A stretch of DNA of 64,000 bases from Yamagishiella unicocca (lineage: Eukaryota; Chlorophyta; Chlorophyceae; Chlamydomonadales; Volvocaceae): assembly GCA_003116995.1 (NCBI GenBank), contig BDSL01000187.1:1-64000 (forward strand), written 5' to 3'. Positions within the stretch are counted from its first letter, which is position 1; every line of letters begins with the position of its first letter. A program made the translations under genes and the position numbers. This document shows positions 19,276 through 31,013 of this stretch, piece by piece. Under the pieces are notes generated by a model. It was not told the origin of the DNA and did no database searches. It saw nothing but the letters and a program-made list of their open reading frames with translations.

Positions 19276-19963
19276 CTAGTTGATTAGCAAAACTGTCGGT
19301 TGACGGTTGGGCCCGAGTTACCGACGCCATCCCACGCTGCTCGCCGCCTGGGATGCACTGCGGCCCCACTGCCGTGGTGCAATTCATGACCATGCACTGG
19401 GCGGAATCGTAGCCATTATTAGTCGGACCAGCATTTCAACGACAAACATTACGTAGGTATGAGCACCAACCATAGGCAACATAGAGAATTTCCTGGCTAC
19501 TTGGCAAATTGGGCTGCATACCTGGCAGGCGTGTACCATCGCAGAAAGCCACAGGTCTGGAGAGAGGTACCAATTTGCCCGCCGGCGCTCCAGCAGTCCA
19601 TGTACGGTAGCAGTATGCGACCGGCGGCACTCGTCCCATACATACCGCAAATCTTCCTGCGGTGCCGGCGGACCACTCGGTCCTTCCCACATCACTAGTG
19701 TAATCCGCGGCTTTTAGTGAAGAGGCCCGGGTAATGGTCAAGCAGTTGCTCCCCACGTGGCCGGGGTAGAAGAGTGCAACTCGACAGTCGGACCTCGCGC
19801 TCCGCTGCACCGTGACTGGGCCCATGGTAGGCTGGCAACACAGCGACCTGCAGGAGCAAAGAATCGCAAAGTGAAACGCTTGCATGGCGCAGAGACAGCC
19901 TGAAATCCTAGGCATGTGAGTGAAGCTTACCTGACCAAAGTCAATGACCATTACATTTCTCAA
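19263..19963 (-). pseudogene. Cysteine-rich minus-strand frame (Q1)
   Basis: A 175-codon frame (19963 to 19436) holds CSCRSLCCQPTMGP, CRVALFYPGHVGSNCLTITR, TAGRFAVCMGRVPPVAYCYR, WTAGAPAGKLVPLSRPVAFC and GWCSYLRNVCR, then TGA. After the stop the same frame continues with DSAQCMVMNCTTAVGP, so the stop is a point change. Evenly spaced cysteines suggest a secreted domain; I do not recognise the family. Q2 and Q3 lack this stop but have a four-base deletion upstream. A possible donor (GTAAGC) follows the first 11 codons. Confidence 0.4.
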
Positions 19964-21250
19964 GAGCGCGTGCGGAGGATGATCAGTGGCTGCAGTCCAA
20001 GCAGCGCCTCAGCCGCGGTGCCGCTGCATCGCCGCGCGATAATCCACGTATGGCGTCCTACGGAAGGCAGGTGGCAGCGGCGGCAAGGGGGCGAAAACAC
20101 GACTTGGCACTCGTGGTACGCAAAGTGCATATAAGTCGGTTATTGTCATGATTGTAGGTTGTGACCGCGGAAATGGCACCGGCCCGTTTCCTCAGCAGCA
20201 TCCTGAGTAATGGGATTAACCTGCGAGTCCAGAGAACCGGAGCTGTAATGTCTGGGCCCCTCCCAAGGCACGAAGCATGGCTGGATGGCTTACTGAGAAA
20301 CCTCAAAGAAGGCCCCCAATAGTCCTGCATTGCACCCTTACGCAGATATCGGATCCTGGGATGGTTGCGCTGTTGATTGCGGCAAACGCGTGCAGAACAC
20401 GCCGTCAGTGGACATTCGCCATCAGGCCACGTCGGATACAGCTACAACTATGCGGATTGCAGCTGTATGTATATCCGATTTAGCAGCAGCCACAAAGTTC
20501 TTGCAGCATTGTGCTGAAATGCATACCCCAATCCTGAGGTACCGGTGGCTGTCCTCCGAACGAATTTAGCCAGGACAGAGCTTACATCCAGCGCTCTGAA
20601 GCAAGATAACGTGGATGACGCAGTTGGAAGAAAATCCTGGCATCATTGGATGTATAATAGGGCAGATGGACGTCTAAAGGCGGACATGCACCGTTTCGCC
20701 TCCGTAAGGGTCGACTCCAGTTTGGTTGCTGGCTATCGTTACTATTAATACAAAAAGCATGTGATTTACAATCCAGCAAGGACGCGGCAGAATGCAGCAG
20801 CTAAGGGGGAGCTGGAGGTGGGCAGTCCGGCCGCTGTACGATAACTGACACTACTGCTTGCACTGCACTGGAAGGTCACTCGCCTTGAGCGCACCAGGAT
20901 TGTATGCAAAGCTTCTGAACACTATGAATTTGTGGCCGAACAACGAGAGAAGCCATAGCCAGGTGGAGGCTTTCCGCGCGACTAATTGCCACGAATTGAA
21001 GTATTGACAGCCAATTTGCTGCATAGCAACAAATTATCAATTCCGCAGCACAAAGTGCATGATGAGACGAGTGCCAGGTAGTGCATCCTGTACCGGTACC
21101 GCAAGCAAAGGGTTCGGCTGCGCTCGTGCGCTTGCATGTGCTGAACTTTAACTAAACATAAAAGTTCAAATGTTCGTATGATTTACACATGTTTATTCGT
21201 CGGTTAGAGCCCTTTGAGATGTACCGTGCCTGACAGCCTGCTGTTTAAAT
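19964..21250. other. Unassigned stretch of Q1
   Basis: Lower GC than the rest. A plus-strand frame at 20330-20569 (SWDGCAVDCGKRVQ, RIAAVCISDLAAATKFLQHC) is kept in Q2 and Q3 but has no borders or recognisable domain. Nothing else seen. Confidence 0.35.
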
Positions 21251-21649
21251 TTTGCGCGACAGATACATACATTTATGTGGGGCCGGGTGCCCTCTCAGCC
21301 CCTTAATAACGGGTATCATCAGGATTGAGCAGCTTTATCTGGGTGAAGGCTTGTCGGTAGAGCGGCAAAGTCAATTTCCAATCGGTCCCTTCGGCACAGC
21401 CACTGCGACAGCGGTAGCACTAGTGTTTCATCTTCATCACACTTATATATTATGGCCGCGCAGCAGGATCAGCCAACAGCGTGCGCCACCTGCCGCCCCG
21501 CCTGCTGAGCAGTCGGCGCTGCTCCTGCGCCAGAGCCCCACGGTGGCGAAAGAGCGGGACGCTGGTGTGGTCTGCCTGGACCCGTGGGTCACCCGGGGGA
21601 CAGCCCTGGCCGGCCAACCGCGGGTTGAAGGTGACGTTGGCCTGATCTG

Positions 21650-21946
21650 ATGGGCTCGGAGGGCCCGCGGGGGGCCGGGGATCTTGTCAGCGAGGGGTTA
21701 TTGGGGCACGGAGGGCCGTCAGGGGTGCAAGGCGAGGGGCCGTGGGAGACCGGCAGTGAGACCTCGCGTTCCCGCGGGCTTCATATGGTTGTTGGCCGCG
21801 GGGCGACGGGCCACGTTTGTTCCGAGTGCGTTGTGTGCTTGTGTCGGGGTAAGGAGGTCACTGGGCCCCTAATATCCATGCCAATGGCACTTTACGATGC
21901 TCTCGTTGTCCCTGTGCTCTCCTGGGGTACCGACGTGGGCCCCTGA
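21650..21946 (+). pseudogene. LINE ORF2 fragment, post-palm region (Q1)
   Basis: The end of this frame reads MPMALYDALVVPVLSWGTDV, matching the conserved LFDALVxPVLSYGxEVW motif after the thumb of non-LTR reverse transcriptases. The codon that should be Trp reads Gly, and a stop follows two codons later. The upstream part is Gly-rich and not typical, so only the last 30 or so residues are convincing. Copies: 32715-33008 and 57920-58216. In Q3 the C-terminal end of the same kind of ORF follows at the expected distance. Confidence 0.5.
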
Positions 21947-22071
21947 CTCCATTGGTGTTAACTTCGAGAGCGCTGTGGCCAATCCTATGGTTCCGGAGCA
22001 ACGTGCGTACATGCGGTCAGAGTTGTCGAAAAGGTCGCTCCAGCCCCATTGGGCTTTCGTTGCGGACCTAG

Positions 22072-22149
22072 AATGGCTGTCAAGGGTCGTACGGATTGCT
22101 GGGCAGGCAAGGTCCTCCCCAGCAATCCGTACGACCCTTGCCAGCCATT
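22072..22149. repeat. Long hairpin with 32-nt arms (Q1)
   Basis: Left arm 22072-22103 and right arm 22118-22149 are inverted copies with one mismatch, around a 14-base loop. The arms contain GGGTCGTACGGATTGC and its reverse complement. It lies inside the LINE-derived part of Q. Confidence 0.85.
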
Positions 22150-22365
22150 TCTGCATGTTTGGGTGCGAGGCCGCCTGAGGGCTGCACGGCGACGACTTAG
22201 TCGCGCACGATGCTACCATGAAGTGAACGGTCGGTAGCATTTCGGAAGGATTTACTGCGCGGTTTGACGCATGGTGGGTGGTTCGCGACACGTTAGGTGA
22301 CCCACGGGCCTGTCCAACCGGCTCTATCGGTGCTTAGGCCTGTCGCTACCTCAACTGGATGGGAA

Positions 22366-22509
22366 GCACTCCGAAAAGCGGCAATCCACGGCCTCCAGGA
22401 GCTACTGCCGGGAGAGCCGGTGGTCGCGTTGGTTCGCTGTAGCAGAGGACCTGGCATCGCGCTGCGGGATGTGGCGGTAGCAGCGACGACTTCCATGTGG
22501 CGCCTGTGA
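22366..22509 (+). CDS. LLPG module near the end of Q1
   Basis: The frame reads LRKAAIHGLQELLPGEPVVA, then LVRCSRGPGIALRDVAVAAT and a stop. It is about 85% identical in DNA, by eye, to the module at 17050, which also continues in Q3 with RCRRGPGIAVGDP. I do not recognise the protein. The piece is joined directly to the sequence TCAACTGGATGGGAAG, where Q3 has about 390 extra bases. Confidence 0.35.
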   Translation, partial: ALRKAAIHGLQELLPGEPVVALVRCSRGPGIALRDVAVAATTSMWRL

Positions 22510-22529
22510 TCGCAGCCGAAGGGTGGCGC

Positions 22530-22661
22530 GGTGCAATGGACTCGGGCCAGCCAAAGGATGTCACTGAAAACAGCACCTTTCCCATTCTGGCAGGGCTGTC
22601 CAAGGTCGGTGGTCTCCTCACGATGTACGACACGTGCCCGAGGACGGGTGCGAAGAAGTGA
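22530..22661 (+). CDS. FPILAGLSKVGG module (Q1)
   Basis: The frame reads GAMDSGQPKDVTENSTFPIL, then AGLSKVGGLLTMYDTCPRTG and a stop after AKK. It is related to the P module at 12301. Function unknown; probably an exon remnant. Confidence 0.3.
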   Translation, partial: GAMDSGQPKDVTENSTFPILAGLSKVGGLLTMYDTCPRTGAKK

Positions 22662-23772
22662 CACATTGCGTCGTTATTTGTTAATTGTTACATGTGTCAG
22701 GATCCAACAGGGCAAAAGGGCTCCTCGGCCGCGAACCCTCGCAACTGCACGGAAGGTTGATATATTGTACGACTACATCCGGAGCATACCTGGCGAACGA
22801 ACATAGCAAGGCGACCACCCGGCCCACCCGCGACTAACTCAGGTTGGCGCGCTCCCTGGAGCAGACCTACACGCAACCACTGGGATCGCAGGTTTACGCA
22901 AATATGAAATCGTCGCCAGTACGACAGACGGACACCGCCAGCCAAGCAATGTTATGACGCACACCGTTGTGCGCAACATCACACACCAGTATTGCTACAT
23001 ACGAATTCGCATGACATGGCTCAGTCCCTAAGTGTGTAACCACGCAGGGCAGTCCTACGTACACCTGATGAGCGTCAGTACTATTAACAGGAAACCTAGC
23101 GCGCTGAAGGCTAACGGTAACTAAAGGTAGTAACGAGTGCAAACCCTGCGTCTCTACCAACCAGCTAGCACGAACCGTATGCGCCACTTGCTCACCCTAT
23201 GTATGCACCTAGTCGCCTGACCGACGTATCCACGCAAGTATGTACACTCAACAGATCCATCGGTGTGCGAGGCCGCAACCGGCACGTGGGACAGCATCCA
23301 TCCGAGTAAGTGTCCCAGCCGCCTAACGGCATCCACCTACGAAACCAGGGCCAAGCCTAAAGAGGGCCAAAATGCCGTGCAGCCAGGCGTCCCTAGAAAA
23401 CCGCTTACCACTAAAAGCCGAAACGGCCTATGAGGTCAGCAGGATTCAGCCGGCCCTAATTAACCGCTAACAGCTAACAGCCGAAACTACACAATGAAAA
23501 CTATTGCCAATATAAAGACTTCGAATGCCGCTTACCGTGCCAACGCATGTAACGTACGCTATTAGTGAGGCGTGAGCGCCAACAGATGCCGCCCACAACC
23601 GTCGTACTTGCGGCATCATGGTCGTACCGCACGTGCGGCGGGCCGGGCCGCCTTATCGCGCTTGGCCGCCGATGAGGCCGTGGGCCGCATGAAGCTTGGC
23701 ACCACAGCTTCACCACTGCTGTTGCTGCCGTCCTTCTGCCGCCGCTGCAGCGGAGCGCGCGCAGTGCTGGGG
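22662..23772. other. Non-coding tail of Q1
   Basis: AT-richer DNA with short direct repeats of CCGCTAACAG and AGCCGAAAC around 23400-23490. No exon or RNA gene recognised. The matching Q3 tail (59306-60638) has about 210 extra bases at 59527. Confidence 0.4.
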
Positions 23773-24737
23773 CGGCAGCAGGGAGTCGTTGCAGCTGTAG
23801 AGGTCCGCAGGACCTTGGGCTTCACGACAGCTCCAAGTGCTTGCCAGAATCCCTCCCCGTAGTCTCGCGTGCGAGACCTCCGAAGCTATGGACCATTGAA
23901 AACTCAGGATTCGGCTCAGCAGGTCCCATTCGGCTCGCTTGGCAGCCCACTCCAGCCGCGAGCCCTCCTGCAAACGTAGAAGCGCAGGAACGAATAAGTT
24001 CGGGGCACGGCGGTTTCACCTTCTGTTCCGGTCCCCCCCCGCTTCATTTGTGCCCACCTACCCTGGCTGCGTTCCCCTCCAGCACCACTGCTCCACCAGT
24101 AGTAGCGAGGCCCGCAATACCCAACACGCCCTACTAAACGGCGATGACGAAAACGGTATGCATACGATTCCCCCGCCCTTCCCTACCATGAGCGCCCGTC
24201 ACCGCCGCTGGCCCCTGCGTGTTCCGCCAGCGTCAGGTGCCACCCCACCACTGGCCGCATGAGGCCCACAGAGCGCGCCCAAGCGTATCATGGCAGCGGC
24301 AGTCGCCAGCGCCGACACTACAAGAAGAATGAACTAGGGGAGGTGCTGAAGCAGGTAGACAGCTGGGCGGGGCGGAACGAGGAGTGCGGGGGCAGCCCTT
24401 GAAGCAAGCGAATGCCACACAGGCTGCTCTGGCAGCAGAGGCACCTGCATGAGTCTCCCTGGTCGTAGCGGATAAGCAACATAGGTTGCACTGCCGGCAA
24501 AGGAGCGAGCAGCCGCTGTCCAGGAGCCATTCGCACACCGGTTCGGAGGTGGTAGAGTTTTCATAGGTACTTCAAAGGTCTGCGAAGAGGAACTGCATGA
24601 AAGTGCCAATTAAAATGCCGGAACCCGGAAGGCCAACCGTACTGCAGATAGGAGATAGCCCTACTTAAAACCAAAGCTCGAGTACTATAACCAAACGATT
24701 ATTAAAAATGTGACGCCCGACTGCCTTATCTCGGCTT

Positions 24738-25146
24738 GTGGAACAAGCAGAAGGCAGCGCAGGAACACAAACTTGTTGCATACCGGTATTCAGCTGTTAC
24801 ATGTCGCTGCCTGCATCTTTGAGCAAGATTGGGACGGACAGCACCATTAACGGTATGCTACGGCTACAGCAACAGGTTGCCGTGCTGCTGCCGATGGACG
24901 GTAGGATGGCGCGAAAGGCAACCGGATACCAGCAAATTGAGTTGCTGCGCAAGAACCTGGCTCTCAGCGCGATGTTGATGCCAAGCAAATGAGTTGCTGC
25001 GCAAGAACCTGGCTCTCAGCGCGATGTTGATGCCAACCAACGCCAGCGATGAGGCTCTGCTGGTCCCAAAGGTAATCAAGGCCCCAGTCGTGGTTGCTGA
25101 CGTCTGCGTTTGGTCAAACGGTGCTTCCACGAGCGGAATGCTATAG
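24738..25146 (+). pseudogene. FAS1-like frame with internal duplication (P2)
   Basis: Copy of the frame at 13685. About 53 bases (24931-24983) are repeated at 24984-25035 with one base lost, so the frame stops at SK shortly after LSAMLMP. The motif VVVADVCV lies beyond in another frame. A small tandem duplication has broken it. Confidence 0.5.
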
Positions 25147-25947
25147 GATGAGAGGGTATCGAGAGGAAATCCGTGGTCCGGCACGCAAAGAGGGAAGGGT
25201 GGGGGCTGATGTGAGAAAGCAGGGACAAGCTTAGCATGGGATGACCGGCCAAGGAAAAAGGGGACCTAGGAGGCACTAGGAGGACGCGGGCCGCTGCCGA
25301 GGAGAGCACTTGCTCCCTACCTACCACGGTGGGGGGGCTCCTGCAGCTGCGCGCCGTCTGCTTGGACAGCGGCACGGAAGCTGCAGCCGCGTCACGTTTT
25401 GCGACGCGGGCGGGGGAGCCAGGTTGCTGCGAGTTTCGGGCGGGACTTGGGGCGGGGCGTATGGGTGGAGGGAGGGCTCCTATCGCGGTGGCCACCGCCC
25501 ACTCACTGCAAAGGACGTGCTGTCTCTCCCTTTCCCGAGGCACCTTGCACGTAAACCGAAGCTAGGACTTCAGCAAGTTGCACGCCAGCTGCCTATTTCC
25601 CGAGATGCGAATTAACCTGTGTTAATGAACCCGCTGGCCCCGCGTTCGCAGTCGATTGCGAAGAAAACCGGGTGTTGTTGCGGCTGGATTGAAGGGTCGC
25701 GGGGCCCTCCGGGGACTCCACGGGGCGCGGTGCACCAAACACACGCACATCGCACGACCGCAACGCCCCCATTCCGCCAACCGAACGCGCTGCATCGCTT
25801 CACGGTGCCAGCGCGCTGCGTCTCTCCGTGCTCTGCACCCTTTGCTCCCCGGATCCCACTCCTAACCCTGCAGTCCCCAGCTTCCCCTACCATTCTCGAG
25901 CTGCTCCAACTGCCGCAATTGCCGTACGTGTCCCCGCTCCTCCGCAG

Positions 25948-28462
25948 ATCGCTCGCCGCCGTAAGGCCCACCAGGAGAAGCACCCCGACGCAAAGGTACG
26001 ACCCGTGCCTCTGCTTGACACTGTCGTACACTTCACGACACACTTCGGTACTAAGCCTTCCACCGTACCCTGATCCACGCGAAGCGCCTCCCCTCTCATT
26101 CCCGGTGTCTGCTCTTACCATATTGCGGGCCCGGGCGGAGGGCCGCCGCCGCCGGTAGTCGCTTGCTGTCGCCTGACGGGCCGTATCGGTCGGACCTGGT
26201 GGGGCGTTGTTCCCACGTTGGGGAGTCTGGTGTCACAGCAGTCGCTCCCGCGACCGCACGCCCACCCGCCAGATCACCTCCCTGGGCATCGGCCACACCA
26301 CGGAGCCGCTGCCCAGGTACATCGCGGACGCCACGGCGGACGCGGCGACCGGACTGGCCACACGTGAGTGAGGGCTACAGCGGGTGGGGTGGGGGGCGGG
26401 GCTGCCTGCTTGCACGTGCCAGTTGTTAGACCCGTGCTCCACCTGGCGAAGGCTCCTCCCAGCCGTCCAGACCACCCTGCGTGACCGCCTTCTCCTGCGA
26501 ATCCTTTCGGGTTCTGCTGCCGGCCGCTCTACTTGAGCTGCCCTTCTTTGCGCCGGTGCCCCACTCCTGCCGTCGCTGCAGGTACGACAAGGAGGAGGGC
26601 CAAGGGGCGCTGCGCGAGGCGGTGCCGGCCACTTCTACACGGGCCTGCGCGGGCCGGGATTGCCCTCCCTGGAGCCGGCACTCAAGCCTGCATCAGGACC
26701 CGGCTCCAGGACCCGGGCGAAGTCGCTGGCAGCGGTGGTGGCGGCATCACGGGCGGAACAGGCTGAGCGGGACCCAGAAGGAGTAGAAGGCGGTGAACGG
26801 GACGATTGCTGCGCTGGATGAGCTGCAGCAGCACCACCACCAATGTAGCAGTGCTGAGGAGGCCGACGCCGCGCTCGCTGGGCCTGCCAGGGTGCGCTGG
26901 TGCTGGTGCTGGGTGAGGGCGGCGAGCAGGAGCGGCCCCCAAGCGAGAGCTGGAAGGTCGGTGAGTGCAGGGCTGGAAGGGTGAGGAGCGGGCAGCAGGG
27001 GTTAGGGCCGCTGGCGCTGTGCTGACGGTGCGTGCTGTGGGACATTGGGGGGAACCCGCATACGAGTGCAGCTTGCCTACTGGCTGCTCGAGGAGCACCC
27101 ACAACGCGGCGATGGCGGTGCGGCAGCGCTTGATGTGGGGCTCAGCGCGTGGTGTGCGGCGTTTGACAAAACGGACGGTACCTAGAAGTTTCGTGAGTGT
27201 GGCAAGAATCCCCTACAGCTTGTGGGGATCAGCTCGGGTCCGGAGGGCGCAGGCCTGGCTTCCGGGGGTTCCGGGACAAATCTGGCCGTGTGGTGTGTTG
27301 GTGGCACCGCACAGCTACCCACAGAACAACACTACGAAGGACAGCGGCCCACCTCACCCTGACCTCAACTCGCCTCACCTTCGCCTCCCATCGTGCGCCG
27401 GACGCAGGCGACAGGCAGCTGCTCGCTGCCGCCGCTGGTCCAATCAGCCAGGCCTTCCTGCAGGAGCGCCGCCGACCCACTGCCTCCCTGCACCTACACA
27501 TAGGCCACTTCGAGTGGTGGTGGTGGTGGAGGGTTCAGGCCGCACCATCCCTATGTAGTGTGATCCGCAAGGACATCCATCGTTGCATGTTCCAGTTATG
27601 GGCCATGCATTTTGCGGACGGCGACGGCGGGCGGCCGCTGCCGGAGCCCTTTGTACCTGGATCGAGGGTGGGCGGCCGGGCGGGTGCCGCCGCTTAGCCA
27701 TACCGCCTACTGCGACCGTAGGGACGAGTGGGGCGTCTTGGGGCCCATTGAAGCCGGATTCGAAGGCAGCAACCGCAAGCGGCACATCCTGCACAATTGA
27801 AACCCTGCCAACAATGCTCTCGGACGGATTCACATGGAGAGCGGCTCGAACCAGATGGTGCGGAGGAGCGTGCCCCCGGCCCTGCGGTCCATGTTGTTGC
27901 GCTGTTGTGGGTCCCCACCCTCCTGGCGCAAAAGAGGACTGCACTGAAGCCCCGGCTCCCAGCCGCAGCGCCGGCGCCCTTCCACAACGCCACGCTGCCG
28001 CTGCCGTTGAAGGTTAGTTGTTGTGCTGGCTGAGGGGGGTTGCGTACGGGATACTGGGGGCGGCAGGTTCAGTCTCGGTGGGCGCCGTGACACCCGCTGA
28101 TCGCCATGTCCAGCTGCAGTGGGGCTCAGATGGGCGGTATGGGATATCCACATCTAGACGAATGCGCTCCTTCCACATTCCGTCCCACCGACCTCCATGT
28201 TGCCACTGTGCTGCGACATCCACCCAGCTATACCTACAGCTCTCCACTCTGTTCCGAAATCCTGGGCTTGGCCCCAAGTGCCGACCAACGGGTTTCCTCT
28301 CAGCCCCCTCCGCCGCCCCTCACTCCGCTTGGCTCCTGCCGCCCTGCCTGCCTCGCAGGACGGGACCAGTATCTTGCCCTCCCTCGGGGGCCCTCTGCGC
28401 CCGGGCTGGAGCTGGCGGTGGTGCCTTACCTGGTGGACCAGGGCGCCATCGTAACGCTGGAG
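25948..28462 (+). CDS. Row of bordered exons of an unrecognised gene (P2)
   Basis: Best preserved copy of the P exons. Exon 25948-25995 reads IARRRKAHQEKHPDAK. Exon 26239-26363 has TPTRQITSLGIGHTTEPLPR-like sequence and ends at a GTGAGT. Exon 27969-28012 ends PLPLK. Exon 28359-28462 reads QYLALPRGPSAPGLELAVVP, then YLVDQGAIVTLE, with a clean GTAAGT donor. The stretch 26890-27510, absent from P1, has no convincing exon. The next acceptor is CTGCAG at 28739, where a phase-0 reading runs to a stop within 30 codons; a different frame there gives the LLPG module. Confidence 0.45.
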
Positions 28463-28903
28463 GTAAGTTGGTCATTGCGTCGTATCTTCCTATGGGTGCT
28501 TGCGTAGCTGGTTGGGTTGACCGGCAAATTGGGCTTCGTGGCTGATGGGTGTGGTGGCTGATTGGCTCGGCCTGCCTGCATCTGTTTACACGAATCAATT
28601 TGCGTCTGGAACCAGAGGCCCAGCCCACCTTCACCCCTCCCGATGGCCTTCCGCCGGACCCTCCTCACGCCCCTCCCCACGTCGCCTACTGCCCGGTGCC
28701 CTCACCTCACTCCCCGGACTGCCCGCCCGCCCGCTGCAGACTGTAAGCGCTCCGAAAAGCGGCCATCAACGGCCTCCAGGAGCTACTGCCGGGAGCGCCG
28801 GTGTTCGTGTTGATTCGCTGTAGGCGAGGAGGCGCTGGTGGTCGGTTGCTGATAGGGGAGTCTGACAACGCAATTTCCCCTGCTGCTGTCTTAGCTAGAG
28901 GCT

Positions 28904-28936
28904 GTCTAGAGGCTGCTGCTGTCTTAGCCTCTAGAC
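28904..28936. repeat. Hairpin, 10-bp arms (Q2)
   Basis: Same arms and 13-base spacer as in Q1. Confidence 0.6.
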
Positions 28937-29509
28937 TGTTGTCTAAGTGGTTTGCCATTCATGCGGTTAGTTCTGCTGGATTCCTGTCTCTTTCGTGTCC
29001 TTCCTTGTCCGGCGATGTGCCCGGTGGTCCTGCTTTGGGTGTTGAGCCTTTAGGGGTTGCATACCTTTCATCAGTGTACAAGGCGCTTGCAGCCTTGAAC
29101 CATACCACTATAAAAAGTGCTTCAGCCGCAGTAGGTAGCAGTTGTAAGAGTCATTATCACGACCATGTATACGACAACGTCCAGGCAGACGAGGAAATTA
29201 AGAAATGAATATAAATCATTATCCAAGGGTCCTGACTCCGACAGGTTGGGCCATGTGGTCGCTCCGACCCCCAATTTAAAGCCGAGGGATGGCTGCAGTA
29301 ACTGTTACAGTGGGCCCCAGACCATAAGGTAGAGCCATCGGGCGCAGACAAACTGACAAACTGAAAGAGACGCACGAAAAAGATAGCAGTGGCACCTACC
29401 ATGCACTGCCACAACCACAACCGTTACAACAAAAACACAGGGACACCACCGGCCCCCGCACATGGGAGTTGGGAATCTCCTCAACCGTGAGCCGCCACCA
29501 CTACCCCTC

Positions 29510-30325
29510 CTTGGTTGACTGGATGTCTGGATGGCTGGCTGGCTGGCTGGCTGGCTGGCTCCCACGGGTCACTGGCGTGGCATCAAGCCGTTGCCACCTT
29601 TCCTCACATTGGTAACTTATTCAGTACACTCACCGTGTAAATGAGCGCCGCCACGCTTTCATAAGATGAATGTTTCCTTGCTTCATACATCATCGCACTG
29701 AGCGCTGCCACTAATCGCCCCCGTGGGTCACTGGCGTAATAGGCAAGTATGAATAGCCTTTGTCCCTTTGCTGGGAAGCCCCGCTTATAACGCAAAAGTA
29801 AAGAGAGCTGGCGACAATACGCTCTTCGATTGTGTTCCCGTGGGTCGCTGTCGTTGGCATCAAGCCATGGCCTCCCTTCCTCCCATTGGTAGTTTGGATC
29901 GTAATAGAGCGCCGCCATTACGTACGCTCTTCGATTGTGCTCCCGTGGGTCGCTGTCGTTGGCATCAAGCTGCGAGCGATTTCCTTCCTCCCAGTGGTAA
30001 CTTGGATCGTAATACAGCGACTCCCTTCCTCCCATTGGTAACTTGGATCGTAATATTAAAGAGACGCCGCCATTACGTACGCTCTTCGATTGTGTTCCCG
30101 TCGTTGGCATCAAGCTGCGAGCGACTTCCGTGCTTCCTCCCATTGGTAATTTGGATCGTAATAATATCAAAGAGCTAGCTCTGCCATCACGTACGCTCTT
30201 CGATTTTGCTCCCGTGGGTCACTGTCGTTGGCATCAAGCCATGGCCTCCCATCCTCCCACTGGTAGTTTGGATCGTAATATTAAAGAGCGCTGCCCAAAC
30301 GCTCTTCAATTGCGTTCCCACAGAT
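29510..30325. repeat. CTGG repeat and minisatellite (Q2)
   Basis: Same repeat pair as in Q1. One unit has lost the GGGTCGCT part (about 30100), showing unit-level change after duplication. The minus-strand repeat frame is here 188 codons (30170 to 29604). Confidence 0.8.
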
Positions 30326-31013
30326 CATGCCTAGTTGATTAGCAAAACTGTCGGTTGACGGTTGGGCCCGAGTTACCCACGCCATCCCACGCTGCTCGCC
30401 GCCTGGGATGCACACTGGCCCCACTGCCGTGGTGCAATTCATGACCATGCACTGGGCGGAATCGTAGCCATTATTAGTCGGACCAGCATTGCAACGACAA
30501 ACATTACGTAGGTATGAGCACCAACCATAGGCAACATAGAGAATTTCCTGGCTACTTGGCAAATTGGGCTGCATACCTGGCAGGCGTGTACCATCGCAGA
30601 AAGCCACAGGTCTGGAGAGAGGTATCAATTTGCCCGCCGGCGCTCCAGCAGTCCATGTAGCAGTATGGGACCGGCGGCACTCGTCCCATACATACCGCAA
30701 ATTTTCCTGCGGTGCCGGCGGACCACTCGGTCCTTCCCACATCACTAGTGTAATCCGCGGCTTTTAGTGAAGAGGCCCGGGTAATGGTCAAGCAGTTGCT
30801 CCCCACGTGGCCGGGGTAGAAGAGTGCAACTCGACAGTCGGACCTCGCGCTCCGCTGCACCGTGACTGGGCCCATGGTAGGCTGGCAACACAGCGACCTG
30901 CAGGAGCAAAGAATCGCAAAGTGAAACGCTTGCATGGCGCACAGACAGCCTGAAATCCTAGGCATGTGAGTGAAGCTTACCTGACCAAAGTCAATGACCA
31001 TTACATTTCTCAA
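30281..31013 (-). pseudogene. Cysteine-rich minus-strand frame (Q2)
   Basis: Two overlapping frames replace the single Q1 frame because of a four-base deletion near 30660. The upstream frame (31013-30552) carries CRVALFYPGHVGSNC. The downstream frame (30745-30281) carries WCSYLRNVCRCNAGPTNNGY and CMVMNCTTAVGPVCIPGGEQ and has no stop where Q1 has one. Confidence 0.4.

Larger units (their letters stand above)
17036..23772 (+). repeat. Array segment Q, copy 1
   Basis: This 6.7 kb segment recurs as Q2 (28726-33402) and Q3 (52846-60638). Contents: an LLPG module at each end, a hairpin at 17525, CTGG repeats and a minisatellite (18.4-19.3 kb), a minus-strand cysteine-rich frame (19.4-20.0 kb), an unassigned 20.0-21.2 kb, LINE fragments (21.6-21.9 kb), a long hairpin (22.07 kb), and a non-coding tail (22.7-23.7 kb). 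Relative to Q3 it lacks about 390 bases near 22358 and about 210 near 22868. The 48 bases after it (23773-23820) are not shared with the other junctions. Confidence 0.85.
23821..28725 (+). repeat. Array segment P, copy 2 (5'-truncated)
   Basis: This copy begins at the P position equivalent to 12566 and so lacks the FAS1 3' exons, the LINE RT and the coding remnant. It also lacks about 190 bases after 24540. It keeps about 620 bases (26890-27510) that P1 has lost. The only parts with coding signal are the FAS1-like frame and the bordered exons, listed separately. Confidence 0.85.

Noticed and set aside
19436..19963. Cysteine-rich frame as a pherophorin
   Set aside because: The cysteine spacing and the expected hydroxyproline-rich rod are absent.
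17036..22509. Q as an LTR retrotransposon bounded by the direct repeats
   Set aside because: The repeats are coding-like, only about 100 bases, lack TG..CA ends, and no gag-pol lies between them.
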